Below are positions 24,453-36,620 of a DNA stretch of 64,000 bases, piece by piece. The position numbers and the translations under genes were made by a program. Position 1 is the stretch's first letter, and each line of letters begins with the position of its first letter. The stretch covers positions 70,238,153-70,302,152 of the forward strand of contig NC_134081.1 of the NCBI RefSeq assembly GCF_000715075.1, in the 5' to 3' direction. The stretch comes from Nicotiana tabacum (taxonomy: Eukaryota; Streptophyta; Magnoliopsida; Solanales; Solanaceae). The notes below the pieces were generated by a model. The model had not been told where the DNA came from. It was given only the letters and a program-made list of their open reading frames with translations, and did not search any database.

Positions 24453-26318
24453 CGGTACTAGAGAAGAAAACTTAGAAGTCATTTCTCAAATTCCAAACCA
24501 AGTATATGTGAAGTCCTCCTTTACTCTCACTGTGGTGCCCACATCATCTTCAAATCCTATGTCCACCTCTAATTGGGATCAATAATTTAATTTCAGTATC
24601 AAATGTAGTACTATAATTTGTACTGCATTTGATTAACATCTTGTTTTTGGTTTAAGCAATATTGGTATGGTTTAATTTTAAAATTTCGGTATTATATTAT
24701 ATTGGATTCAGCATGAGATAACATATACGAGGATTAGCTTTACAGTGACAAAACACTTCAAAAGGCCTAAATAAACTTGATTTAATCTTTCTATTTGTAT
24801 TTACTTAAAAATATCAAATTGTAAACTTTATATTATACAATGCACATGTTATTATTAGTGCAATTAACCAACCATCCGGAAAAAGTACATGCACTTGTAT
24901 TATAATCCATGCATAACTTTATCTGTGAATCAAACGAACCCTAAATTCGATTTGACCTTTCAGATTAAAGAAATGATCAATATATAAGGATACAATTGGG
25001 AACCACGCGGAGAAGAGAAATTTGATTGATCTAACAATCCATAAAAGTTAATGGAATAGAATAACTTTCCACACGAATTTAATCCTTTTAATATACGGAT
25101 GTAGTAAAACCAATTTTAACCTAAAAACAAATTATATTTTTGAATAGTATGTGTTGATTGAACTAGGATGAAGCAAAGAGAACATACACATCACATGACT
25201 TTGACTGATTCTTGTCAATCTTCTTGTTTATTCTAGATCCAGTGCAGTGACTCACTGCTGGGCTTATCGGTAAAACAAGAAGAAGCACATCTTTATCTTT
25301 CTTATTGATGAAGGATAAGAATCTACTCTTTGAGTGGTGATGTTAATTAAGACTTTTCTAAAGTATATAAGATCAAGCCGTCTTTGCCTAACATATTCTG
25401 CTTGTTGCTTCTTCCTTTAGATAGCAACTTTATGTTCACTCAAAGGAAGAATCATATTCTTCTTTTTCCTTGTGAGGATACTCTTTCATACATTCTCTGG
25501 ATAAAACTCGTCATGCCCATACTCGGCGCTTCATTGAATGTACCTACAGTGCGAGCCTTCTTGCTTTGATCTCTGGAGGCTTTCTCTGCATTTTGTCTTT
25601 CCTCTAGTTCACGAGCCAAAAAAAGTTATAGCTCCAAAAGTAGTAGGCAGAAGGACCATGGTTGTTACTCTTTTTAACTTTGACAAATTTCTTGTGTCAT
25701 CTCATGTGGTATTTTCATAGAATACATCATTCTTCTATCTGCCTTTGCATTTCTAAAAGTGAGGGGAGAAGATGATGTTAGTTTGAGTGCCCGTATGGAT
25801 TACTAAAGAACTTGGTTTTTTACCGTGTTCCTTAAGCGTAAAGTAAATAAGCAATACAATGAACACAATGATTTTTACGTAGAAAATCATCCGGTTCAAA
25901 AGGTGCAAAAACTACGACCTACCACGTAGGATTTTCAACTCCAACTCCAACTCCACTAGAACAATGAGCCAAAATGTATCAATTGCAAGACTGTAATTCA
26001 ATACTCTCCAGTACTCTTATTTGATTCACAAGTTGCTCTAACTTGTAAAGCAAAATAATCACTCCAACTCACTAACTGTTTGTGACGTTTGATTACAACT
26101 CAATTTCCTAAAACATATTCACTAGACTAACTCGGAAGAATACAAAGCAAATACTCAACCCAAGTAAAAATAATTTATGACACTTTAATTGATGTGTAAA
26201 AGGATAGTTCAGAAGTTCAAAGTCAATCCTATTTAAACACGACTTGAGATCATCTAGGAGTCCTATTCATAGTCAGCTTCCTCTTTGATAGGACTCCTAC
26301 TGTTCCAAATATTCTATT
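24453..26318. other. Intergenic region without supported genes
   Basis: AT-rich DNA. Open frames at 25384-25720 (about 60 codons each) have no recognisable domain. The stretch 25820-26250 resembles a dispersed retroelement piece but ends cannot be placed. Confidence 0.4.
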
Positions 26319-29291
26319 TTTTACGACCCCTCAAAATCGTACCTCGAGGCCGTGATGGAGCCTAGCTGAACTTGCCAAGCAAACCGACTCATAATCTACA
26401 AATAAAGTCCATTTCCTTTAATTAACAATGATATAGCATGAGTAAAGACAGTAATATAAAAAAATAGTAATAATATCCGATAAAGTCATAACACGGCCTA
26501 AACACTGCCAATAGAGTACAACCACCTAGACTAGGTGGCATAAGTACACGAGCAAACTACGGAAAGGAAACAAATCTGTATACATCACAAGCTATTTGAA
26601 ATACAAGTAGATAGGAAATATGTAAGGAACAGGGACTCGGAAACTGCGAGGTAGATCCATAAAGTGCAGCTCATCCTATGTCTCTGTGTAGTCTCTTAGA
26701 TCAATCAGGAAGCTCTGCTAGGACCCACCTAAGGATCTATATGAAAAAATATGCAGAAATATAGTATGAGTACACAATAATCAATACCCAGTAAGTATCA
26801 AGTCTAAACCTCGAAGAAGTAGTGGTGAATCTAAATATTTTTGAATACTCACCGCACAAATATCATAACAGAACTAAGAACTGAAATAGCAGATAATATC
26901 ATGAATAACAAGAATCCCAAATATTAATTGTTGAGGTAGAGGCATGCTCTTCTAGTATAGAAATAATCATAACGTTACTCAAATATAGTATTAAAAAAAT
27001 AGCATGCTCATATAACGACGCCGAGACTCCCAACTAGCATATAAGGATATCAAATAATGATTATCAGTTAAATTAGTACTACTAAATGAGTCAATAATAC
27101 GAATGCATGCTCATACCGATACAAAATTCATGCACCCCGATACACAATCCATGTATCAACATAACCTGATAGAAAATTAATATATTGGCCCAGTACAAAA
27201 TTCATGTACCGACCACGGTCATAGGGCCCAAGGTAACATGGGTAATCACCTGACTCCAGAGGGACGGATCCAAATCCAAGTGCAAAGAGCGGTATAATAA
27301 CATTCCTCATAAATCAATATCCGATCATCATGTCCAATGTGCCATAACTGTATCTCATCTACACGCTTACCCTTCATGCCAAAATCCTCAGTCCGAATCG
27401 CATATGCGTTATTCAAAATGTATGTATATGCTCAAGAATTATAGATAAAAGGTGCACAAATACTTAATAAATATCATACAGATATGTGTTCATGAAATCT
27501 CTATGTGACTACGAATAATTAAGCAGTTTAGCATCTCAAGAATAAGTTCGCATGCCTTCACAATTAATCAAAAGCCTAGGCATGCTTTCTATCATTAATA
27601 AGTGAGCAAACATAATCACATAAGTCAAATAAATCATGAATCAAATGAGATACGTAGACAAAACAAGGCATACAACAATAAAAATTCTACTCTGGTCTTG
27701 ATATAAACTCGGCAAATGCATATATACTTGCCACCACGTATATATACTACCACCAATAGCTTAAACACATAGAAAAAAAGTCAAATCCTAGGGTTTTCCT
27801 TCTTCACAAGGTTAGACAAGAGACTTACCTCCACCTGGTAGCCTAAAATTCGTAAAAAATGCCATATCCTCAAAATTCCAACTCCAAATGGCTTAAATCT
27901 AGTAAAATACAATCCAATAACGTCAAACAAAGCCATAGAAGTCTAACTCAATCAATAAAGATTGAACTTTTAATCAAATACACAAAATCAACAAAAAAGT
28001 CAACCCATGCCTGCCTTCCGAAATTCGATAAAACTCACAAATCCCGAATATCCATTCCAATACGAGTCCAAATATACAAGTTTCATTCAAAACCGACTCC
28101 AAATCGGGGTTTAAATCTCAATTACTCACTTTTCAAAAGTTTTGCCAAAAATCCACAAATTTCACTTTAAAATCCAAGTTTTTAGGTATAAAAATTCATG
28201 AAAAATCATGATATAAAGTCAAGTTCAAGTGCAAATTACTTACATCCAATGATGTAGTGAAATAGCTCTTCAAAATCTCTCACTCTCGAAGTCACTCAAA
28301 ATATGAGAATGTGGGCAAAATCCCAAAATTCCCATCTTAAGTACTCTGCCTAGGCATACTCTTCGTGAATGCGAGACGTGCCTCGCATTCGAGTGGGGGC
28401 TCGCGAATACGAAAAGCCCCCTCCACTTCGCGAACGCGACCAGCTCCCTCGTGAACACGAAGGTGTGTCTCCCAACTCATCATCCTTCTTCGCGAACGCG
28501 GCTGCCACTCCACGAATACGAAGAGAAAAAACCCCAGCCCCCAAATCCTTCATCGCGAACGCGATGCACCCCCGTGAACGCGAAGAATACCAAACACCAG
28601 CAAAAATCTGATGTTTCAAAACTCAGAAACTACCCTGAAATACATCTGAGCCCCCGGGACCTCGTCCAATCATGCCAACAAGTTCCAATATCTAATCCAA
28701 ACTTATCCAGATGCTCAAAACACAACGAATAACATCAAAACCAAGAATCAACAATCAAAACGCATGCCAAGCTTCTCTTAAGTTCATTAACTCCCAAACT
28801 AAGAACCAAGCGTTCGATTCAAGCCTAACCAAACCGGATTAAACCCAAACTTTGCACGCAAGTCCTAAATGATAAAACAAACCTATTGCAACTTTCGAAA
28901 CAACAAATCCAATAACCTCGAAGTCAACCCCCAGTCAAGCCTATGACCTCTCCAATCCTATAAATTGCCAACTTTCGACAAATAGCACCAAAATATCTTA
29001 GGAACCTCCAAATCGAATTCCCAACATATGCCTAAGTCTAAAATCGCCATACGAACCTATTGGAATAACTAAAATACCAATCCGAAGTCGTTTACATAAA
29101 AATCAAACCTTGGCCAGCTCTTATAACTTAAGCTTTCAAAAATGACACTAAGTATCAAAAATCACTTCCGAACCTTCCTGAAGCCAAATTAACTATCTAC
29201 GCAAGTCACAAAACAACAAACATACATAAAAAAGTATTAATTATAGGGGAACGAGGCTCAAATACATAAAACAACCGGCTAAGTCGTTAGA
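26319..29291 (-). repeat. Solo LTR of the 3 kb-LTR gypsy-like family
   Basis: The sequence runs from TTTTACGACCCC at the left to AAGTCGTTAGA at the right, which on the minus strand is the order TCTAACGACTT...GGGGTCGTAAAA. This is a diverged form of the TGTAACGACC...GGTCGTAACA ends seen at 51281-53911. Length is 2973 bp, similar to the other LTRs. The flanks CTATT (26314-26318) and CCATT (29292-29296) agree at 4 of 5 positions, fitting a mutated 5-bp duplication. No internal region adjoins either side, so it looks like a solo LTR left by recombination. It contains tandem-like cgcgaacgcga words at 28360-28590. Confidence 0.75.
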
Positions 29292-29309
29292 CCATTGCTA
29301 TTTTTATTT

Positions 29310-29880
29310 CTTTTGACTACTTATCTCTTGCGTCTAGTTCTTTGATTGGTTCTCTAGACTCTATCTCTATACCTAAAATAGTGAAGGAGGCCTTGGACCA
29401 TCGTGAATAGTATGATGCAATGCTTGAGAGATGCATACTCTAGATGAAAATAACATTTGGTATAAAGTTAATCCGTAGGGCTCTATGGCAAAACCTAAGG
29501 CAAGACTTGTGGCTAAAGGATATTCTCAAACATAGAGTGGATTCTTTAGACACCTTCTCCACAATGGCCAAACTCACTTCCGTCTGCTGGTTCATTTGTC
29601 TAGCAGCTTCTGAGCATTGGCCTTTATATCAGTCTATCAACAATGTGCTTCATGGTGATCTCCAGAAAAGGTGTATATGGAGCAACCATCCGATTTGGTT
29701 GCTCAGGGGAGTATGAGAAAGTGTGTCATTTGAATAGTGCTTGTATGGCTTGAAATTGTCCCCGGGCTTAGTCTGGCAATTTTGGCTTGATCAAAGGATT
29801 TAGCAACCTACTAATTCAATATACCAGAAAGATGGAGGAGACAGATGTCCATTATTTTTGGAGGTGGGGAAGTGGAAGAG
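29310..29880 (+). pseudogene. Ty1/copia reverse transcriptase fragment
   Basis: Translation across shifting frames gives copia RT landmarks: an EALDH block at about 29390, LVAKGYSQ at about 29508, DTFSTMAKLTSV at about 29550, INNVLHGDLQ at about 29640, and CLYGLK-like sequence near 29745. Stops and frame changes are frequent. No LTRs, integrase or RNase H are visible. It ends about 85 bp from the AKT2 stop codon and lies on the opposite strand, so AKT2 transcripts probably run into it antisense. Confidence 0.75.
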
Positions 29881-29963
29881 GTAAACTTCTTTTCTTGAAT
29901 TTTATAGATGGCCAGTTCTGTATATATTATACAGAGACTTAAAAATAAGTAGAACAGGTAATA

Positions 29964-32900
29964 CTACATTATGGAGTTTATATCTTCAACTATAAAAAGC
30001 TTATCATTATCCCTTATGACTTCAATAGAGTCAATTTCTGCTCCTTGTTCATCTGTCACCAGGGCATCTTTTGCATCACATCCAAACTTCTGACCTGCAA
30101 ATTAAAAACAAATAAATCACCCAGAGTATTAGATTACCATTGCTGAAACAATATGGATCCCTCTCAAGTTTTGGAAACTAGTAGGAAAAGATAAACTGGA
30201 TAAGAATAAATAGAGGAATTCATTTGAAAAAGTACCTGCAGTGCTCTTGAGTTCTTCAAGTGAATTTGGAAGCCTAATTAACCTCCCAGGTTCACTGCAA
30301 TGAGTTCTTCTCCTGACCTCAGGATGACCTCTGTATATGCTAACTCTAAAAGAACATTGATCCTTAGAACTTTCAAAGCCATACTTCTGCTCTTGTTCAC
30401 ACAACTTATGATCAAATTCATCCGTTGCATCGGATACAATTATCCTATGCCCAACTTCTCGTTTTTGCAGTATTTCACTTAGGTTCATTGATGAAAGCTT
30501 GTATTTCAATGTATCATCAATCTCAGCCCCGTTTATTAGAAGAAGCTTTACCATCTCTACGTGATTTTCTTCTATTGCAACATGGATAGGAGTTGATCCA
30601 TGGCGATCTTTCGAGTCAACAAGTAATCCATGTTTAAGGAGTTCCTTCATAATTGTTAAATCATTCCTCCGAGCTGCTGTACATAAGAGGTCGCCAGCAA
30701 CATAGGGATCAGATATGGAAGCCCAATGGTACAGAATTTCAAATATGGGATGGTGTTTTGCTGCTATAGCTTCCCATAATGCGGTGTTACCATTTACATC
30801 TGCCATTTATCAGACAATCAAGATATTAGATACCGCTTGTCCTGTCAAACAATTCACTAAGTTTTACAATGACCATTAATGGAGGATGTCCTACCTTGCA
30901 AGTGTATGTTACATCCATGTCTGAGAAGCACCATTACACTTTCTTCGTGCCCTTTCGATGCTGCTATATGCTGATTCATTGCGCAGAGACATAAAATGTT
31001 GAAATACTTATTATAGCAACTTGTGCTAAATATAAGTCACTCTATATAGGCAATACCTACTTGTTGGGAATAGCCGAATAGGCATTAGATTTGGTAGAAA
31101 ACTTTCAATATTATTATTATCGCTATTACTTATATATATTTATCATTTTTTTACTTTCGCTTATACTTTATTTTGGTTATGATGATGATATTATTAGAAC
31201 TTACATATTATTGGAACTTACACAAGTAACGAGGATTCATATCACTGATCCCTACTTGTTTGAGAATGATGCGTACAGAGGCGGATGTAGTGCACTGACT
31301 ACGGGTTCAACTGAACCCATAACTTTCGATGCGGAGTAAAAATTTATATGTAAAAATTCATTAAAATTGCAAAAATAGTAGATATGAACCCATAACTTTA
31401 ATAATATAATCGGTTCAATGTTAAAAACCTTAAAATTGAACTCATATGATTTAAATCCTGAATCCGCCTCTGAATGCGTAGTTATTTTTGTTGTAGCAAC
31501 TAGTACATTGGTAGAAGCGTATAAGACTAAAGTTGGTTTTTGGGACATATGTTGAAATTTTGTTGCTTTCAGTTATTACAGTAACTTTTTTAGCATAATA
31601 AGTTGCTTAGTTTTTAGGATGAATTTCAATTTTAAATTTCTATTAGATTATTTAAGTTAGTTGAGATATTTTAAGTTTGTTGAATTTTAAATTATATAGA
31701 TTTTTTGTTCCTAATTGGCTATTTAAAGCCTTGTTATGCTTAATAAAATTATTGAGAGACATTTTCAATCACTACTTTTAATCTTTTTGGTGCCCAATCT
31801 TTTAAAAAACCAACAACATACCAGTGGGGTTCTTCCTTTAGAGTCTCCAATATCAGGGTCTAATCTTGCCTTGAGAAGCTCATCAAGAAAAGCAGCATTG
31901 CCTGTACTAGCAACAGTAAGCAAATTGATGGACATGTTCGGATCACTATCTTCTTCCCCAACTTCAAGGAACAAGTCTACAAGTCTTAAATCCTTGAACT
32001 TCTTGTGATGCTGCAATTAACACAGCTTAGGAAAAATATTAAGATTGAGCTATGAAATGACACATTTGGAACCTCTTCTAAGTAGCTAAAGGAAGAACCT
32101 GAAGGAAGTTCTTCATCATGGTGACATTATCTTCTTGCCTGCTCTTCATTGCTTCAATCAAACAAGTTGTTCTTATCTTCAAGAGTTGCGAAAGTATCCT
32201 GGTTCGATACGTATAGCTCTGAGGCCTACAGCAAAATGCCCCAACTTCTCCCAACATGTCCCCAGATTTCAATGTCCAAACAATCTGCTCATTCTTCATC
32301 TCACTATCAATCATTTCCACCTCCCCTGACACTATGATGTAAACCTCATCTGGCGATTCATTCTGCATTATAACATCCTCCCTTGGGGGTATATATTCGG
32401 CCTTCATATCTGCAACCTAAGCAGTCACTAAGATTAGATACACAACAGAAATAGAGATTTTTGAACGCGTCGTTCTAGTGTATTGCATAAAATAATGTTG
32501 TCTTACCAAGTGTAAGAGAATTTCCCTGGAGACACCCTTGAAAAGATAGACCTTTTCAACAGTTGGTAGAAATAAATGATGCCGGATACTCTTGCATATC
32601 GTCTTGGGAAGTTGTTCAATCAGTTGCTGCTGGTTTAAGCTCTCTGCCTTGAATCTTAAACACATGTAAGCCAGTATTTGCTCCTTCAGTCTTGGGGGCA
32701 AGCGATTTCGACAAACAAAGTTTGATGCTGATTGGATGCTATTTCTCTGCATAATACAATGACAATGCAAATCAATTGAATGCTTTAGCTCATATACACT
32801 ATGCATTTATTGGAAAGGAGCTTACAAATTCCATGGTGCGACGAGTTCCTTCAACGACTAAATTGGTCATGTTACCAATAATGTAAGCAGTGAGGCCAAG

Positions 32901-35900
32901 ATTGAAGAGCATGTAGAAAATGATGAAGATCATTTCCACAGTATTGACAGCATGGAGATCACCATAGCCAACTGTAGTCATAGTGGTGATAGACCAATAC
33001 ATTGCAGAAATGTACCTAATCCAAAGGCTTGTCTCTCTGAAATTTGGATTCACAGATCCTAACCAAGTATTTCCTTTGTGGGGATTTCTATCAGCTAACA
33101 AGTAGTACAGACATCCAGCACAGTGCACTGAAAACAGTGTTACCTGCATGTTTCATGCCATGGACTCATTCATAAATCTTTCTTTTCTTTTTTTTGGTAA
33201 GGAAAATTATTCTTTACTTTTTTCATCAAGTTGGATCAAAATATTATTTTTCTGCAAACTTACAAACAGAAGCCTTGCACATCTGACCCAAAAATAGCTG
33301 AATCTCATGTCCTTTTCAAGTCTGCCAATGGACATATAGAACAGGTGTAATTAATATAAAATTAGGAGACACAACTTTAAGTATTGTGCACTAACACTTT
33401 TATACCATTCGGTTAAGTTACTTGCAATAACATGTACTCCATTTTATTATAACAAACATGATATGTTAACATGGAAAATAAAGCAAACACCTTATTATAA
33501 CATGTTAATAAACGTCGATGGTGCACGGTTTTATACACTGTCAGTATATATAACTTGAAATCTTAAGAAAGAAAAAGGAAAGTAAAGAAAGTGAAACCTG
33601 GTAAAGAATTGCTTAACCTTGCGAAGACGCCAAAATCTGAGCATTCCTAAAACGGAGTAAGAAACACCAATTTGATGTTTGCCACTGAACAACAAGGAAA
33701 GAGTCTCAAATGGAATGGTGGATGCCACATCCATTAGAAACCATGTTGATAGGTATCTGTTTCATAATTAACCATCAAAACAAATTACTACTGTGTCATT
33801 TTAATAATAATCAATAACGGGGCAGTTTTCTGGTGCTACAATCTGATTAGAAATGTTTTTCAGCACTTAATGTATACTCCAAACATACTAATTTCGAGTA
33901 ACATGTAAGATAGTTGCTTTGTTTATGATTAAATTTAAATACATGAGAAAAGCAAATTAAATTGCTTTTGCGTTTCTTAACCATAGAGTATGTAGTATTT
34001 TTTGGTGTTGTTGAATGACGAGTTTAGATAAGAATTTTAAAAGTCGATTATAAGCTCAAATTGTCCCTAATTTAGGGGTTGACTCATAAGTTATTAGCCA
34101 CTGGGTCAATGCATTGACTAGCTCTATAAGTAAACTATTTAAATAAAGTTGATTAACAAACATTCAAAATAATCTGATTTATCAGTGGACAAAATATAGG
34201 GTGTGTTTGGTACAATGGAAAATGTTTTCCTGAAAAATGAGTGGTTTTATCACTTATTTTCCCTTGTTTGGTTGGTGAGTGAAAAACTTTTTCCGAAAAA
34301 TATTTTCTAGTATTTGATTAGAGAATAGAAAATATTTTTTAGAAAATAATTTTTTATACTACTCTCTTCACCCCCTTCTCCCAAATTCCCATGTTTCTCG
34401 TGCTCTTCCCTCCTCCCCCTCCCCTCCAAATACCCAATATTTTTAGGACTTTACTTTCTTCAAGAATTTAATTATTCTTTTAAAAATTCACATAAATCCA
34501 AAGGAACTAATATGTTACTTTACTTTTTCACGTAAAAATAACGTTGAAATTGATGTTCCATAACTAAAACAAAAATACTTTTTTTTTTGTTGAAAAAAAT
34601 GTACTCTTTCTACAACATGAAAAGAAAGTACTCATTTTATTAAAATGAAAGAAAATATTTTTTACATCATGAAAATAAAGTACTTTATTTTGTTGAAATG
34701 AAAGAAAATACTCTTTATTGCATTATATTGTTGAAATGAAAGAAAATACTTTTTACTACATCATTTTGTCGAAATGAAAGAAAATACTTTTTATACATCA
34801 TAAAAAGAAAGTACTTTTTTTGTTGAAATGAAAGAAAATACGTTTGATTGCATTATTTTATTGAAATGAAAGAAAATACTTCTTATACATCATGAAAAGA
34901 AAGTACTTTTTTTTGTTGAAATGAAAAAAAGTACTTTTATACATCATGAAAAGAAAGTATTTTTTATCGTTGAAATGAAAGAAAATACTTTTTACTATAT
35001 CATTTTGTTGAAATGAAAGAAAATATTTTCTATACATCATAAAAAGAAAATACTTTTTTTGTTGATACGAAAGAAAATACTTTTGATTGCATTATTTTGT
35101 TGAAATGAAAGAAAATACTTCTTATACATCATGAAAAGAAAATACTTTTTTTTTTGTTGAAATGAAAGAAAATACTTCTTATACATCATGAAAAAAAAAA
35201 TACTTTTTATCGTTGAAATGAAGGAAAATACTTTTTATTACATCATTTTGTTGAAATAAAAGAAAATACTTTTTATACATCATAAAAAGAAAGTACTTTT
35301 TTGTTGAGATGAAAGAAAATACTTTTGATTGCATTATTTTGTTGAAATGAAAGAAAATACTTCTTATACATCATGAAAAGAAAGTACTTTTTTTTTGTTG
35401 AAATGAAAGAAAATACTTCTTATACATCATGTAAAAAAAATACTTTTTATCGTTGAAATGAAGGAATATACTTTTTATTACATCATTTTGTTGAAATGAA
35501 AGAAAATACTTTTTATACATCATAAAAAGAAAGTACTTTTTTGTTGAGATGAAAGAAAATACTTTTGATTGCATTATTTTGTTGAAATGAAAGAAAATAT
35601 TTCTTATACATCATGAAAAGAAAGTACTTTTTTTGTTGAAATGAAAGAAGATACTTTTTACTACATTATTTTGTTAAAATGAAAGAAAATACTTCTTATA
35701 CATCATGAAAAAAAGTACTTTTTTGTTGAAATGAAAGAAAATATTTTTTACTACATTTTATTGAAATGAAAGAAAATATATTTTATAGATCATGAAAAGA
35801 AAGTACTTTTCTTGTTGAAATGAAATAAAACACTTTTTTACGTCATGAAAAGAAAATACTCATTTTGTTGAAATGAAAAAGAAAGTACTCTATCTATAAC

Positions 35901-36575
35901 ATTAAAAAAAAGTACTCTTATTAAAATTTCTATTTAAGGTGGGGGTGGGGGTGGGAGTGGGGAGGGGGTAGCATGGGGCGGGGTGGTGGGGGTAGGGGAG
36001 GGTTGGGGTTGAGGTGGGTGTGGGGGTGAGTGTGGGTGTGGGGGTGGATTGGTGGGGATGGGAAATAGGGTGGGGAAGGCTGAAAAAGAGTTTTGGAAAA
36101 TGTTTTCCCTTCTTTTGATAGGAAAAATATTTTTCTTCAATTACAGAAAAATAAGTTCACGAGGAAAATATTTTCCAAAATATTTAAGCCTAGAAAATAT
36201 AGAAAAATTAAAATTTCCTTCGTATCAAACACACCCATAGTTTGCTCCATTTTCTTTTTCAATATATGCTACTACCTTTCCACTTACGTAAAGGCAAAAG
36301 CTATATTCCAAAATCAATCTTTTTGTTTGAGTTTAACTTTTATATATTGACAGTATAAAAAAAATTACTATTTATAATTATCCATATAAAGTAGAATTAA
36401 TATCCTGAAAATAAGAAAGATAACATGTTACGACAACTTAAATTAATTGATAACATTAATTTTTTAAGTTAAACTTACCTTTTTCTTTTTCCCTTTACCG
36501 TTAACTAATGAGAGTTGAGTAGGGTGGGGTGGGTTCCGGGGCGGATCTATTTAGTCCTGAGAGAACCACTCCCAA

Positions 36576-36620
<45 letters not shown>

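Larger units (their letters stand above)
34199..36236. mobile_element. PIF/Harbinger (Tourist)-like element in AKT2 intron 2
   Basis: The left end GGGTGTGTTTGGTAC and right end GTATCAAACACACCC are inverted copies, differing at one base. ATA flanks both sides (34196-34198 and 36237-36239), compatible with a 3-bp duplication. Subterminal blocks gaaaatgttttcc and ggaaaatattttcc are also mirrored. Of its 2038 bp, most is tandem repeat (34560-35915) and a G-rich tract (35937-36056); there is no transposase. Typical members of this kind are a few hundred bases long, so it seems swollen by repeat growth. Confidence 0.72.

Noticed and set aside
25384..25720. Two adjoining short frames near 25.5 kb
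   Set aside because: No domain, no start context or splice partners; surrounded by repeat-like DNA.
34858..35574. Short frames rich in Phe, Tyr and Lys repeating a common pattern
   Set aside because: They are translations of the minisatellite in the AKT2 intron.
35281..35640. Regular repeats that might suggest a CRISPR-like array
   Set aside because: The repeats are contiguous tandem units without unique spacers, in a plant intron.
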